Positions 31,496 to 42,839 of a DNA stretch of 64,000 nucleotides are shown here, one piece after another. Under the pieces are notes generated by a model. The model was not told where the DNA came from, searched no databases, and was given only the letters and a program-made list of their open reading frames with translations. The translations under genes were made by a program, and so were the position numbers. This DNA comes from Porticoccaceae bacterium (GTDB lineage: Bacteria > Pseudomonadota > Gammaproteobacteria > Pseudomonadales > Porticoccaceae). Positions within the stretch are counted from its first letter, which is position 1; every line of letters begins with the position of its first letter. The DNA lies in contig JAQWGK010000061.1 in the NCBI GenBank assembly GCA_029238255.1, forward strand, positions 1 through 64,000. Direction: 5' to 3'.

Positions 31496-32431
31496 ATGGA
31501 TATTAAATTAGCTAATCCCCGCGGCTTTTGTGCCGGTGTCGACCGCGCTATCGATATTGTCAATCGTGCCCTTGAAGCCTTTGGCGCGCCGATCTATGTG
31601 CGCCATGAAGTAGTACATAATAAATTTGTGGTCGATGATCTGCGCGCACGGGGTGCGGTATTTGTCGATGAGTTGGATGAAATTCCCGATGATGTGATTG
31701 TTATTTTTAGTGCTCACGGCGTCTCTCAGGCAGTCCAGAATGAAGCTCAGCGCAGAAGTTTAAAAGTTTTTGATGCCACCTGTCCGCTGGTTACCAAGGT
31801 GCATCTGGAAGTGGCTAAGTACAGCGATGAGGGCATGGAATGTGTGCTTATCGGTCATCAGGGCCACCCGGAAGTGGAAGGCACCATGGGTCAGTATGAC
31901 CAGTCTCGCGGTGGCGAGATCTATCTGGTTGAAGATGTCAAAGATGTCGCCAATCTGGCTGTTAAGAACCCTTTAAAGCTCGCCTTTGTCACCCAGACAA
32001 CTTTGTCTATGGATGATACTGCGCGGGTGATAGATGCCCTTAGGGAAAGGTTTCCGGCGATTGAAGGGCCGCGCAAAGATGATATCTGCTATGCCACTCA
32101 AAATCGCCAAGATGCGGTTAAGCAGTTGGCCATAGAGTCGGATCTGGTATTAGTGGTTGGCTCGGTAACTAGCTCCAATTCAAATCGACTTCGCGAGCTG
32201 GCAGAGCACTGTGGCTGTGACGCCTACCTGATTGATGGCCCGCAAGATATTCAGCCCCAGTGGCTGGAGAAGAACCCATCCATAGGTATAACCGCGGGCG
32301 CTTCAGCACCGGATATTCTGGTGCTTGATGTTATTAGAAAGCTAGTTGATATGGGTGCCAACGCCCCTCAGGAATTGGATGGCGTGGTTGAGAATGTCAG
32401 ATTTTCTCTGCCCAAAGAGCTGCGCGCTTAA
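31496..32431 (+). CDS. ispH: 4-hydroxy-3-methylbut-2-enyl diphosphate reductase
   Basis: [23 protein letters not shown]; Fe-S cysteines. Confidence 0.97.
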   Translation: MDIKLANPRGFCAGVDRAIDIVNRALEAFGAPIYVRHEVVHNKFVVDDLRARGAVFVDELDEIPDDVIVIFSAHGVSQAVQNEAQRRSLKVFDATCPLVTKVHLEVAKYSDEGMECVLIGHQGHPEVEGTMGQYDQSRGGEIYLVEDVKDVANLAVKNPLKLAFVTQTTLSMDDTARVIDALRERFPAIEGPRKDDICYATQNRQDAVKQLAIESDLVLVVGSVTSSNSNRLRELAEHCGCDAYLIDGPQDIQPQWLEKNPSIGITAGASAPDILVLDVIRKLVDMGANAPQELDGVVENVRFSLPKELRA

Positions 32432-32521
32432 ATTCTTGCCCTTTTGCTTCTCGGCATCACTCTCAATACAAAATCACTGGCTTGGCTCGATTGTGCCAAG
32501 CCAGTATTTCTTATCTTCTTT

Positions 32522-34123
32522 TTACTGGCAGGACTCGATAAAGGCGGACAATGCCTGAGTTGAAGCATCCAACTGTGTGGATGAGTCGCTGTTATCTGCC
32601 AATAACTGATTGGCCATTTTCTTGCCCAGCTCAACGCCCCACTGATCAAACGAGTTGATATTCCAGATGCAGCCCTGAACAAATACCTTGTGTTCGTAGA
32701 GCGCAATCAGGCTGCCAAAGTTTTTCGGCGAAAGCTCTTTTAATAGCAGCACATTGGAGGGCTTGTTGCCCGGGTAGTAGCGGTGCGGTTCGCCGGTCGG
32801 TGCTTCCTGACCACACATCAGTGCGGAGGACTGAGCAAGCATATTGCCGAGCAGTACCCGATGGTGTTCTTCATTGCTCATGCTGTCTTTAGCCAGAGCA
32901 ATAAAATCAACCGGTGCCAAACGGGTACCCTGATGCAATAACTGGAAGAAGGCGTGCTGTCCATTGGTGCCGGTCTGGCCCCAGAGGATTGCGCCGGTAT
33001 CGTAATCTACCGGTTGCCCATCCGCGGTGGTTGATTTGCCGTTACTCTCCATATCCAGCTGTTGCAGGTAAGAGGGCAGTAGCAGTAGTCGCTCGCAATA
33101 GGGAATCACGGCGATAGATTGGGCGTTTAGGAAATTGTTGTACCAGATACCCAGCAGAGCCATGATCACTGGCATATTTTTTTCTGCTGGTGCCGACTGG
33201 AAGTGAATATCCATCTCTCTGGCGCCGTCGAGCATCTCTTCAAATCTCTCGTAGCCAATGGATATGGCAATCGACAGTCCAATACTTGACCACAGTGAAT
33301 AGCGACCGCCGACCCATTCGGCAAATTCGAGAATCTGATCGTTTGGAATGCCGTAGGCCAGAGCATTTTCGCGGCTGGCAGTTAGGCCAACAAAGTGACT
33401 GGTGGTCTGTGCCTCTTTAAGCCCCAGCTCCTGTTCAAACCAGTTGAGTGTGGTCTTGGCATTCAGCAGGGTTTCCTGAGTGGTAAAAGTCTTGCTGGCC
33501 AGTGCCACCAAGGTTGTCTCAGGGTTGAGCTTTTTAAGGGTGCTAAGAATTTCCGCACCATCCACATTGGAGATAAAGTGCAGGTTAATACTTGGGTGGG
33601 CGAATTCCTGCAGAGCGCTACAGGCCAGCTTGGGGCCGAGATCGGAGCCGCCAATACCAATATTGATTACATCGGTAATCCCTTTGCCGGTGCTGCCAAC
33701 CCAGTCGCCACTGCGAATTTTTTCGCTGACCAGTTTTACCTGACTTAGCTGCTGTTTAACCAGCGTCACTCGCTGATCAGATTCCTCGACCGCGGCGGCA
33801 ACTTTTTGATCGCCAATCTCTGCGCGAAGAGCGGCGTGAAGTACCGCACGATCTTCGGTGCCGTTAATGGTTTCACCGGAGAACATCGCTGCTCGCAGTG
33901 TCTCAAGAGGGGATTGATCCGCCAGGGCTAATAGCGCCTGCCAGGTTTGATCACTGACCAGATTCTTTGAAAAGTCCAGATGAAGCTGACCACAGTCCAC
34001 TGACATTTCATTGCTGCGATTGGGGTTTTTAGAGAAAAAATCTGTAATCCGTTCGGCGTTAGCTGACTCGGCCTGTTGTTGCAGACTGTTCCATGCGCTG
34101 GTCGCCTTGGGTGAATAGGTCAT
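32522..34123 (-). CDS. pgi: Glucose-6-phosphate isomerase
   Basis: VINIGIGGSDLGPKL; WVGGRYSLWSSIGLSIA; start at ATG 34123. Confidence 0.96.
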   Translation of the reverse strand: MTYSPKATSAWNSLQQQAESANAERITDFFSKNPNRSNEMSVDCGQLHLDFSKNLVSDQTWQALLALADQSPLETLRAAMFSGETINGTEDRAVLHAALRAEIGDQKVAAAVEESDQRVTLVKQQLSQVKLVSEKIRSGDWVGSTGKGITDVINIGIGGSDLGPKLACSALQEFAHPSINLHFISNVDGAEILSTLKKLNPETTLVALASKTFTTQETLLNAKTTLNWFEQELGLKEAQTTSHFVGLTASRENALAYGIPNDQILEFAEWVGGRYSLWSSIGLSIAISIGYERFEEMLDGAREMDIHFQSAPAEKNMPVIMALLGIWYNNFLNAQSIAVIPYCERLLLLPSYLQQLDMESNGKSTTADGQPVDYDTGAILWGQTGTNGQHAFFQLLHQGTRLAPVDFIALAKDSMSNEEHHRVLLGNMLAQSSALMCGQEAPTGEPHRYYPGNKPSNVLLLKELSPKNFGSLIALYEHKVFVQGCIWNINSFDQWGVELGKKMANQLLADNSDSSTQLDASTQALSAFIESCQ

Positions 34124-34263
34124 TATGTGGTTAATCCTGTGAGTCGGTAGATCATTTGATTCGCTGTCTGGAGCGCGTAAACTGTGTAATTTCAACGGCT
34201 ACAACGCCAAATTGGTGCAAACAATAACGTATTTTTCGGTCAGTTACTGTAGCAAACAAATAT

Positions 34264-34278
34264 TGTAATAAAATTACA
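34264..34278. promoter_or_regulatory. HexR-like palindrome 1 (TGTAATAAAATTACA)
   Basis: Matches the described HexR motif type TGTARTWWWATTACA from memory; in the pgi/edd divergent spacer. Confidence 0.75.
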
Positions 34279-34316
34279 TTAATATACGGAATAATACATT
34301 ATTTATAGCTAAATTT

Positions 34317-34331
34317 CGTAATTTTGTTACA
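34317..34331. promoter_or_regulatory. HexR-like palindrome 2 (CGTAATTTTGTTACA)
   Basis: Reverse complement TGTAACAAAATTACG; 29 bp upstream of edd ATG. Confidence 0.65.
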
Positions 34332-34359
34332 ATTTCACCTTCGTCAAAGCGGAGCCATT

Positions 34360-36183
34360 ATGGGCCAGTTAAACACTACAGTCGCTGAAGTTACTCAGCG
34401 CATTATTGAGCGAAGCAGCAGCCTGCGAGCTGATTACCTGCGTCAATTAAAAGAAGATCACAACAACCGTCCAGAGCGCGGCAAACTGAGTTGCGGCAAT
34501 CTTGCCCACGGTTTTGCGGCCTGCGGTAAAGAGGATAAAGACAGTCTGCGTTTGATGGAGGCGAGCAATATCGCCATCGTTACCGCTTACAACGATATGC
34601 TCTCTGCCCACCAGCCCTACGCGGTCTATCCGGACAAAATTAAGCAGGCGATGCGCGAAATTGGTTCCACGGCACAGGTTGCTGGTGGCGTACCTGCCAT
34701 GTGCGACGGTGTTACTCAGGGTCAGGACGGTATGGAGCTAAGTCTTCTGAGTCGTGACCTGATCGCCCAGTGCACGGCAATGTCTCTGTCTCATCAGATG
34801 TTCGACGGTGTTTTGGCTCTGGGTATCTGTGACAAGATTGTTCCTGGTCTGTTGATGGGTGTGCTCAGCTTTGGCTATCTGCCTGCGCTGTTTATTCCCG
34901 CCGGTCCTATGGAGTCGGGATTACCGAATAAAGAAAAGCAGCGTATTCGCCAGCTGTTTGCCGAAGGCAAAATTGGTCGCGATGAGCTACTTCAGGCAGA
35001 GTCTGATTCTTATCACAGTGCGGGTACCTGTACTTTCTACGGTACTGCTAACAGTAATCAGGTAGTCCTTGAAGCGCTGGGTCTGCAGTTGCCGGGCAGC
35101 TCTTTTGTCAATCCTGAAAATCCACTGCGCGATAAGTTAACTACTGAGGCTTCTCACCAGTTGGCCCGTATTACTGCTCTGGGCAATGACTATCGTCCGG
35201 TCGGGGAAATTGTTGATGCCCGCGCTATGGTTAATGGCACCGTGGCCTTGTTGGCTTCTGGCGGCTCTACTAACCACACCATGCATCTGGTCGCTATTGC
35301 CCGTGCTGCTGGCATCGTTATGAACTGGGATGATATTTCCGAGCTCTCTGCCGTTGTACCACTGCTGGCCAAGGTCTATCCAAATGGCCATGCCGATGTA
35401 AACCATTTCCATGCTGCGGGCGGCACCAGTGCTATGTTCCGACAGCTGCTTAAGGGCGGCTTTATGCACGGCGATGCAAAAACCTCATGGGGCGAAAACT
35501 TTGCCGACTTTACTCAGGAGTCATTCTTGGATGGCGACAAAGTGGTATGGCGCGAGTCTCCGGAAGTTCCTTTAGATTTAGAAGTTCTTACCACTTTGGA
35601 CAAGCCGTTTTCACCTGAGGGTGGCCTGCGTCTGTTGGCGGGTAATCTCGGTCGCGGTGTGATTAAAGTTTCTGCGGTAGCGCCTGAGCACCGTATTGTT
35701 GAAGCCCCTGCGGTAGTGATTGATGATCAGGATCAGCTGGCTGGACTGTTCCAGTCTGGTGAACTAAACCGCGACTGTGTTGTTGTGGTTCGCTATCAGG
35801 GCCCCAAGGCTCTGGGTATGCCTGAACTGCACAAGCTAACACCTATGCTTGGTATTCTTCAGGATAAGGGTTACAAGGTGGCTCTGGTCACTGACGGACG
35901 TATGTCTGGCGCATCGGGTAAGGTTCCCGCTGCTATCCATCTGGTGCCGGAAGCCGCGAAAGGCGGAATCTTAGCCAAGATAGTTGATGGCGATATTATC
36001 CGTATCGATGCAGTAACTGGTGATCTGCTGTTTATGGGTGATATGCAAGAACTTGAAGCCCGCGAACCCGCAGCTCAACCGGATGCCGGTCAGCGCGGCT
36101 GTGGCCGCGAGTACTTTGGTGTAAACCGTGACAATATCAGTAACGCAGAGCAGGGCGCTTCGTACCTGTTTGGTGGAGAGTAA
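34360..36183 (+). CDS. edd: Phosphogluconate dehydratase
   Basis: IlvD/Edd family; [24 protein letters not shown]; next to glk, eda and zwf. Confidence 0.95.
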   Translation: MGQLNTTVAEVTQRIIERSSSLRADYLRQLKEDHNNRPERGKLSCGNLAHGFAACGKEDKDSLRLMEASNIAIVTAYNDMLSAHQPYAVYPDKIKQAMREIGSTAQVAGGVPAMCDGVTQGQDGMELSLLSRDLIAQCTAMSLSHQMFDGVLALGICDKIVPGLLMGVLSFGYLPALFIPAGPMESGLPNKEKQRIRQLFAEGKIGRDELLQAESDSYHSAGTCTFYGTANSNQVVLEALGLQLPGSSFVNPENPLRDKLTTEASHQLARITALGNDYRPVGEIVDARAMVNGTVALLASGGSTNHTMHLVAIARAAGIVMNWDDISELSAVVPLLAKVYPNGHADVNHFHAAGGTSAMFRQLLKGGFMHGDAKTSWGENFADFTQESFLDGDKVVWRESPEVPLDLEVLTTLDKPFSPEGGLRLLAGNLGRGVIKVSAVAPEHRIVEAPAVVIDDQDQLAGLFQSGELNRDCVVVVRYQGPKALGMPELHKLTPMLGILQDKGYKVALVTDGRMSGASGKVPAAIHLVPEAAKGGILAKIVDGDIIRIDAVTGDLLFMGDMQELEAREPAAQPDAGQRGCGREYFGVNRDNISNAEQGASYLFGGE

Positions 36184-36186
36184 ACA

Positions 36187-37161
36187 GTGGCTGAACCATC
36201 CTGGAATCTGGTCGCTGATATTGGTGGAACCAATGCGCGCTTCTCGGCTCTTTTAGAGGGCCAGCTTGAGAGTGAGTTTGAATTCCATCACTCGGTGGAA
36301 GAGTACCCACTGTTCAGTGATCTGATTGTTAAATTGAGAGCTGAAATAGCCATTGCAACCGGACTTAAAGAAGCCCCTCGGGCTGTCTGTCTGGCGGTGG
36401 CCTGTCCTGCAGATGTTGAGCATATAGCCTTTACCAACAGTCACTGGGAATTTACCAAGACTCAGTTGCTGGAGTGGTTTGATTGTCAGCAGCTGGAAGT
36501 GATCAATGATTTTGAAGCGGTTGCCCACGGTATTACCGAGTTGGGTGAAGATGACTGTCTGCAGATTGGTGGTCAGTCTCCCCAGACTCACAAGCCGGTG
36601 GGTATTCTCGGTGCGGGTACCGGTCTTGGAATGGCTGGATTGGTTAGCCATAACAAGGGTTACACCGTTCTGGATACCGAGGGTGGTCACGCCGACTTTG
36701 CGCCCGTGGATCAGCGTCAGATGGAAGTTCTAGGCTGCTTGCGTGAGACCTATAAGCGAGTCTCTCTGGAGCGTGTTCTCTCCGGCAAGGGCATAGTGAA
36801 TATCTACAAGGCAATCTGTTCTATTGAGAAGGCCGAAGAGCTGTTGGAAACCCCACCAGAGGTAGTTGCCGCGGCGTTGGATAACAGTAATCCACAGGCG
36901 CTGACTGCGCTGAATACATTCTGTGAATCTATGGGTGCGGCGGCCGGTAATCTGGCGCTCACGCTAGGTGCTAAAGGCGGTATTTATATCGCTGGTGGTG
37001 TTGTGCCGCGCTTTAGCGAGTTCTTTGCCAACAGTGGATTCCGAAATAAATTCGAAGATAAGGGGCGCTTTGTTTCCTACCTTCAACCTATACCAGTTTA
37101 CCTAGTTATGCGCAGCAATCTTGGGCTGCTGGGTGCTGCAAAAAAATTACAAAAGATTTGA
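36187..37161 (+). CDS. glk: Glucokinase
   Basis: LVADIGGTNARFSAL; GILGAGTGLGMAGL. Confidence 0.93.
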   Translation: MAEPSWNLVADIGGTNARFSALLEGQLESEFEFHHSVEEYPLFSDLIVKLRAEIAIATGLKEAPRAVCLAVACPADVEHIAFTNSHWEFTKTQLLEWFDCQQLEVINDFEAVAHGITELGEDDCLQIGGQSPQTHKPVGILGAGTGLGMAGLVSHNKGYTVLDTEGGHADFAPVDQRQMEVLGCLRETYKRVSLERVLSGKGIVNIYKAICSIEKAEELLETPPEVVAAALDNSNPQALTALNTFCESMGAAAGNLALTLGAKGGIYIAGGVVPRFSEFFANSGFRNKFEDKGRFVSYLQPIPVYLVMRSNLGLLGAAKKLQKI

Positions 37162-37171
37162 GGAGATAAAT

Positions 37172-37789
37172 GTGCGAAATTTACTAGCCGGTAATACGGT
37201 TATCCCGGTAATTGTTTTAGATCGAGAAGAAGATGCTGTTCCTTTAGCCCGTGCACTGGTTGCCGGTGGCTTAAAGGTTCTAGAGATTACCCTGCGCACT
37301 CCAGCTGCTGTTGGCGGTATTAAACAGATTATTGAACAGGTTCCAGAGGCCATTGTCGGCACTGGTACCGTATATACCCCGGAGCAGGTTCAGCTGTCTG
37401 AAGATCTGGGTTGCCAGTTTATGGTTTCACCGGGCGCAACGGATAAGCTTTTGGAAGCGGCTCAGAAATCATCTGTTGGCCTACTGCCCGGCGTATCCTC
37501 TGTTAGTGAGATGATGCGTTGTATGGAATACGGCTATCAGGACTTTAAATTTTTCCCCGCTGAAGCTTCTGGCGGTGCGGCCAAAATTAAAGCGCTGTCT
37601 GGTCCTTTTGCCGATGTTAAATTCTGCCCCACTGGCGGTATTGGATTGGGCAATGTGATGGATTACCTGTCCCTGCCAAACGTTATGTGCGTAGGTGGCT
37701 CATGGATTTGCCCGGCAAATCTGGTCAAAGAGCAGCGTTGGGACGAAATTGAGCAGTTAGCTCGTGAAGCTAGCGCACTCGGACAATAA
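37172..37789 (+). CDS. eda: KDPG aldolase
   Basis: VIPVIVLDREEDAVPLARALVAGGLKVLEITLRT; FFPAEASGG; GTG start at 37172. Confidence 0.95.
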   Translation: MRNLLAGNTVIPVIVLDREEDAVPLARALVAGGLKVLEITLRTPAAVGGIKQIIEQVPEAIVGTGTVYTPEQVQLSEDLGCQFMVSPGATDKLLEAAQKSSVGLLPGVSSVSEMMRCMEYGYQDFKFFPAEASGGAAKIKALSGPFADVKFCPTGGIGLGNVMDYLSLPNVMCVGGSWICPANLVKEQRWDEIEQLAREASALGQ

Positions 37790-37829
37790 TAAAAATTTTA
37801 CAGCAGATGGTTAATCCATCCTGAGGTTT

Positions 37830-39290
37830 ATGATGAACAGTAATATCGATTTGGTAATTTTTGGCGCTCGCGGCGATCTCGCTGAGCGCAAACTGCTTCC
37901 AGCTCTCTATCAGTTGGACCGCGCCGGTCTACTCGACGATAGCATGCGCATTGCAGGCTTGGCTCGTCAGGAAGTCACCACTGAAGAGTTTGTCGGCACT
38001 ACCCATGAAAATCTTAGCAAGTATGTGCCCGCCTCGGATTGGGATGAGCAGTGCTGGGCGAGATTTAGCAGCCGACTGACCTACGTAAAAGTGGATTTTT
38101 CCAAGCAGGAAGAATATCAAAATCTGAAAGATTGGCTGAATGAAGAGCGCACGCAAATCTATTATATGGCGACGCCACCGAGCATCTTTGGCTTAATCTG
38201 CGAGAACCTGGATGGCTCAGGCTGTGTATTTGACTCTTCGCGTATTGTTCTGGAAAAGCCCATTGGTCACGACCTAAAGAGTTCCAAAGAAGTGAATGGC
38301 ACTGTGGGTGCATTCTTTCCCGAGCGCAATATCTACCGTATCGACCACTATCTGGGTAAAGAGACTGTTCAGAATTTGCTGGCCCTGCGTTTTGCCAACC
38401 GTATGATCAATTCCCAGTGGGACAATACCTGTGTTGATCATGTTCAAATTACTGCCGCTGAAACTGTGGGTATTGAGGGGCGCTGGTCGTACTACGATAA
38501 GGTCGGTCAGCTTCGCGATATGGTTCAGAATCACCTGCTGCAACTGCTTTGCATGGTGGCGATGGAGCCGCCAAATTCACTGCAGGCGGATGAGATTCGT
38601 GCGGAGAAAGTAAAAATCTTGCGCGCTTTAAGCCCAATTACTGAAGACAATGTTGTCGAGCAGTCTGTACGCGGTCAGTATGCCGCTGGCTGGATCGATG
38701 GTGAGCCGGTAGTTGGCTATATGGAAGAAGAGGGCAGTGAGCGCAATACCAGCGACACTGAAACCTTTGTTGCCCTAAAGACCTATGTTGATAACTGGCG
38801 TTGGGCTGGTGTTCCTTTCTATCTGCGCACCGGTAAGCGTATGAAGACCAAGGGCACTGAAGTTGTTATTACCTATAAAGAACATCCCCATGCGATTTTC
38901 CCGGACAGCGACGATCAGGCTAACAACCGTTTGATTATTCGTCTGCAGCCAAATGAAGGTATTGAGCTTGAAATGTTCTCGAAAAAACAGGGCCTTAAAG
39001 AGCGCTCTAGTTTGGAAAAACGCACTCTCAATCTGGACTTTTTTGACTCCTCTGGCGAGTCGCGTATTGCCGATGCCTACGAGACATTGTTACTAGAGGT
39101 TATCAAAGGCGACCAGTGGTTGTTTGTTAGCCGCGACGAAGTTGAAAGCTCTTGGGAATGGTGTGACACATTATTGGATGCCTGGCACAACAAAGGGATC
39201 AGCACTAAGCCCTATGGCTCAGGTACCTGGGGACCTTCCAAGTCAGAAATGCTGATCGAGAAAGATGGTCGCAGCTGGCGCGAAGGCTAG
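37830..39290 (+). CDS. zwf: Glucose-6-phosphate 1-dehydrogenase
   Basis: VIFGARGDLAERKLLPALYQL; RIDHYLGKETVQNLLALRFAN. Confidence 0.97.
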   Translation: MMNSNIDLVIFGARGDLAERKLLPALYQLDRAGLLDDSMRIAGLARQEVTTEEFVGTTHENLSKYVPASDWDEQCWARFSSRLTYVKVDFSKQEEYQNLKDWLNEERTQIYYMATPPSIFGLICENLDGSGCVFDSSRIVLEKPIGHDLKSSKEVNGTVGAFFPERNIYRIDHYLGKETVQNLLALRFANRMINSQWDNTCVDHVQITAAETVGIEGRWSYYDKVGQLRDMVQNHLLQLLCMVAMEPPNSLQADEIRAEKVKILRALSPITEDNVVEQSVRGQYAAGWIDGEPVVGYMEEEGSERNTSDTETFVALKTYVDNWRWAGVPFYLRTGKRMKTKGTEVVITYKEHPHAIFPDSDDQANNRLIIRLQPNEGIELEMFSKKQGLKERSSLEKRTLNLDFFDSSGESRIADAYETLLLEVIKGDQWLFVSRDEVESSWEWCDTLLDAWHNKGISTKPYGSGTWGPSKSEMLIEKDGRSWREG

Positions 39291-39298
39291 ATTAAAAG

Positions 39299-39328
39299 AG
39301 AGTTAACAAGAGTTAATAGAGAATTAGT
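39299..39328. repeat. 10-bp tandem repeat (AGAGTTAAYA) upstream of pgl
   Basis: AGAGTTAACA/AGAGTTAATA/GAGAATTAGT. Confidence 0.7.
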
Positions 39329-39329
39329 T

Positions 39330-40022
39330 ATGAGTGAAATGCTTGAATTTGAAAATGCCTCGGCTCTGGATGTTGCCTTGAGCGAAAAAGTCGCGGCTCT
39401 TCTCAGTGGCTCTATTGAAGCGCGAGGCGATGCTTCTCTGGTAGTCTCTGGTGGTCGCACGCCGATGGGTTTTTTCCATCTGCTATCTCAGCAGTCACTG
39501 GATTGGTCAAAGGTCACTATTCTGCTAGCGGACGAGCGCTGGGTAGATGCTGATCACGCCGACAGCAACGAAAAATTGGTACGTGAAAATCTGCTGATTA
39601 ACGAAGCCAGCAAGGCCACTTATCTAGCACTTAAAAATAGTGCTGATCAGGCCGTTGATGGTGAAGCTGAGTGCGCATCCGCACTGGCTGAGCTGGATAC
39701 CTTTACCGTGGTTATTTTGGGTATGGGTGACGATGGTCACACGGCATCGCTATTTCCCGGTTCTGACGCTCTGGCTGCAGGTCTGGCGATGGATTCTGGT
39801 CGTGACTGTATTGCGGTAACTCCATTGCACGCGCCACATCAGCGTATGAGTCTTACTCTGCCAAGGTTGTTAAACAGCCAGCAGATTGTGATTCATATCA
39901 GTGGTGCCAGTAAGCAGCAGGTATTAAGCCAGGCTGAGGCTGGTGATGATGTTATGGAATTGCCAATTCGCTCAATACTTCAGCAACAGCAGGCGCCGCT
40001 TTCAATCTATTGGGCAAAGTAA
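39330..40022 (+). CDS. pgl: 6-phosphogluconolactonase
   Basis: LVVSGGRTPMGFFHLLS; ILLADERWVDADHADSNEKLVRENLL; GMGDDGHTASLFPG. Confidence 0.95.
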   Translation: MSEMLEFENASALDVALSEKVAALLSGSIEARGDASLVVSGGRTPMGFFHLLSQQSLDWSKVTILLADERWVDADHADSNEKLVRENLLINEASKATYLALKNSADQAVDGEAECASALAELDTFTVVILGMGDDGHTASLFPGSDALAAGLAMDSGRDCIAVTPLHAPHQRMSLTLPRLLNSQQIVIHISGASKQQVLSQAEAGDDVMELPIRSILQQQQAPLSIYWAK

Positions 40023-40063
40023 GCTGGGCTCTTGTTTAGCTGAGCTCGTTTAAAAAAGCATAT

Positions 40064-40091
40064 AAAAAAACCGGCGTTAGCCGGTTTTTTT
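40064..40091. terminator. Bidirectional terminator between convergent pgl and pyk
   Basis: AAAAAAACCGGCgttaGCCGGTTTTTTT, identical core to 24277-24305. Confidence 0.92.
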
Positions 40092-40125
40092 ATGTCTGCT
40101 GCTTTTAACTAAAAGTTGCTAGCAG

Positions 40126-41571
40126 TTACTGAATAGCATCACCAACACGAACAACTTTCAGGGTATTTGTGCCGCCCTGTACATTGACGAAGTCACCTTT
40201 AGTAATCAGTACCAGATCACCGTCTTCGACGACGTTGTGCTCGCGCAATGTCTCTACAGCTGAGTGATTGACCTGCTTTGGATCCATGGTTGAAGCGGGG
40301 AAGGGAACTGGAATTACACCTTTATAGAGGGCTGTAATTTCACAGGTACCATGCTTCTCGGCCATCGCATAAATCGGCAGTGAAGAGGTAATTCTCGACA
40401 TTATCAATGGCGCAAAACCGGTTTCAGTCATACAGATAACCGCTTTAACACCCTCTAGGTGGTTGGCAACATACATGGCTGCCAGTGCCAGAGATTCATC
40501 AATACGGGCAAACGACTGATCGATTCTATGCTTTGAACGCTGAACCAATGGGTGACGTTCAGCACCTTCGATAACGCGAGCCATTGCCTGTACGGTCTCT
40601 ACAGGATAGTCACCAGCGGCAGTTTCCGCCGAGAGCATTACTGCATCAGTACCGTCCAATACGGCGTTGGCTACGTCAAAGACTTCCGCTCTAGTTGGAG
40701 TAGGTGCGGTAATCATCGACTCCATCATCTGAGTCGCGGTAATAACCACTTTGTTAGCGTTGTTAGCGGCTTCAATCAGCTGCTTTTGTACGGCTACCAA
40801 GTTGGCATCGCCAATCTCTACACCCAAGTCACCACGGGCAACCATTACACCGTCGGCGCTTTCGATAATACCGGGTAGGAACTCTTCGGTAATGGCTTCG
40901 GCGCGTTCAACTTTAGCAATAATATGCGCACCGCTGTTTTCTGCGGCTAATAGTTCGCGAGTCTCTTCGATATCTTCAAAGGAGCGAACAAATGAGATCG
41001 CCAGATAATCGGTCTTTAGAGCAGCAGCGGTTTTGATATCTGCCTTATCTTTTTCGGTCAGAGCCGGTGCAGACAGGCCGCCACCAAATTTGTTGACGCC
41101 TTTCTTACTTGAAAGAGGGCCGCCCTGAGTGACACGGCAGGTTACTGAGTGATCATTGCGCGACTCAACGGTGAAGGTCAGACGACCGTCATCCAGCAGC
41201 AAGATATCATCTACGCCAATATCGTTAAGCAATTCGCTGTCGATAAATACGCCGTCCTGATTGCCGTCTTGAAGACCGATTTGGCTGTCGAGGCGGAACA
41301 TATCACCGTTAGCCAGGCTGATCTTCATATCGTTGGCAAAGCTGCCGATACGAATCTTTGGTCCCTGCATATCGCAGAGAATACCTACGGGTGTTTTCAG
41401 TTCGCTGGCTACTGCACGGATTGTTTCAGCGCGCAGGGTGTGCTCTTCAGCACTGCCGTGGGAGAAGTTGAGACGAAAAACGTTTACACCAGCTGTAATC
41501 AGCTGGCGTATGGTTTTTTCATCGTTACTGGCTGGGCCAAGTGTCGCGACAATTTTGGTTCTACGCGGCAT
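40126..41571 (-). CDS. pyk: Pyruvate kinase
   Basis: [48 protein letters not shown]. Confidence 0.97.
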   Translation of the reverse strand: MPRRTKIVATLGPASNDEKTIRQLITAGVNVFRLNFSHGSAEEHTLRAETIRAVASELKTPVGILCDMQGPKIRIGSFANDMKISLANGDMFRLDSQIGLQDGNQDGVFIDSELLNDIGVDDILLLDDGRLTFTVESRNDHSVTCRVTQGGPLSSKKGVNKFGGGLSAPALTEKDKADIKTAAALKTDYLAISFVRSFEDIEETRELLAAENSGAHIIAKVERAEAITEEFLPGIIESADGVMVARGDLGVEIGDANLVAVQKQLIEAANNANKVVITATQMMESMITAPTPTRAEVFDVANAVLDGTDAVMLSAETAAGDYPVETVQAMARVIEGAERHPLVQRSKHRIDQSFARIDESLALAAMYVANHLEGVKAVICMTETGFAPLIMSRITSSLPIYAMAEKHGTCEITALYKGVIPVPFPASTMDPKQVNHSAVETLREHNVVEDGDLVLITKGDFVNVQGGTNTLKVVRVGDAIQ

Positions 41572-42589
41572 TATTTTGCTCCGCAGCTGCGCCTAAAAGT
41601 ACCAGCGTGTTGTCGAGCATACGGTTTGAGAAGCCCCATTCGTTGTCGTACCAAGCCATAATTTTCACCAGATTTCCATTGACGCGTGTTTGAGTAGCGT
41701 CAAAGTTACAGGAATAAGCGATATGGTTAAAGTCGACAGATACCAGCGGCTTGTCATTGTAGGAGAGAACTTCTTTCAAGTTGCCATCGGCCGCCTTGCG
41801 CAGTAGTTCGTTCACTTCTTCAACTGAAGTCTCACGACCAGCGTTAAAGGTTAGATCAACCAGAGAAACGTTGATGGTTGGTACACGAACGGCCATGCCG
41901 TCGAGTTTGCCAGTCAGTTCTGGAATTACCAGAGCGATAGCGGCGGCAGCACCAGTTTTCGTTGGGATCATCGACATGGTTGCCGAGCGCGCGCGGTACA
42001 CATCGGAGTGACATACATCGCTGAGCTGCTGATCGTTGGTGTAGGCGTGAATGGTGGTCATATAACCACTCTCAATGCCCATCGCGTCTTGAAGCGGCGC
42101 AACCATAGGTGCCAGGCAGTTAGTCGTACAGGAAGCATTGGAGATAATGTCCTGAGTGCCATCAATAACGTTGTCGTTAACACCGTATACAACGGTAGCA
42201 TCAACTTCTTTACCTGGAGCCGAGATAATGACTTTCTTAGCACCGGCTTCGATATGCAGAGCGGATTTTTCACGAGTAGTGAAAACACCAGTACATTCGC
42301 AAACCAGATCAACGTCCAGATCAGACCAGGGCAGATCGGCAGGGTTGCGTTCGCTTGACCAATTGACAACATCGCCATTGATGATAATTGAGTTATCAGT
42401 CACCTGAACATCCTGATTGAAGCGGCCATGAACCGTATCAAACTGAAGCAGGTGAGCATTGATTTCGAGGCTACCAAGATCATTGATAGCGACTAATTTG
42501 ATTTTGTCTTGAAGTTCTGGGCGTTCGTAGAGTGCACGAACAATATTGCGACCGATACGGCCAAAACCGTTAATGGCGATTCTGTACAT
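41561..42589 (-). CDS. gap: Glyceraldehyde-3-phosphate dehydrogenase
   Basis: [32 protein letters not shown]; overlaps pyk start by 11 nt. Confidence 0.96.
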   Translation of the reverse strand: MYRIAINGFGRIGRNIVRALYERPELQDKIKLVAINDLGSLEINAHLLQFDTVHGRFNQDVQVTDNSIIINGDVVNWSSERNPADLPWSDLDVDLVCECTGVFTTREKSALHIEAGAKKVIISAPGKEVDATVVYGVNDNVIDGTQDIISNASCTTNCLAPMVAPLQDAMGIESGYMTTIHAYTNDQQLSDVCHSDVYRARSATMSMIPTKTGAAAAIALVIPELTGKLDGMAVRVPTINVSLVDLTFNAGRETSVEEVNELLRKAADGNLKEVLSYNDKPLVSVDFNHIAYSCNFDATQTRVNGNLVKIMAWYDNEWGFSNRMLDNTLVLLGAAAEQNNAA

Positions 42590-42606
42590 GATAGAGCCTT
42601 AATTTA

Positions 42607-42621
42607 TGTAGTAAACTTACG
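42607..42621. promoter_or_regulatory. HexR-like palindrome (TGTAGTAAACTTACG)
   Basis: Directly upstream of gap in the gap/hexR divergent spacer. Confidence 0.6.
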
Positions 42622-42721
42622 AAATTATAGGCTTAAACTGCTTTTTTGGCAATCATAAGCCGCTTTCGGTGGGTAAAATTACCTATTTAGATCATATTGA
42701 TGTAACTTAATGACATCTTTA

Positions 42722-42736
42722 TGAAATTTTCTTACA
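42722..42736. promoter_or_regulatory. Weaker HexR-like site (TGAAATTTTCTTACA)
   Basis: Reverse complement TGTAAGAAAATTTCA; upstream of hexR. Confidence 0.4.
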
Positions 42737-42839
42737 AATTTGCTTGGTAAATGCCAATTTGTTGACTATAAATCCAGAATGTATGAGGGCTTATAGTTAG
42801 AACTTAGGAAGAGTCCATAATAATAAAAAGGGTTATACG

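Noticed and set aside
42671-42684. Additional HexR site GGTAAAATTACC
   Set aside because: Lacks the TGTA/TACA outer bases; too weak to call
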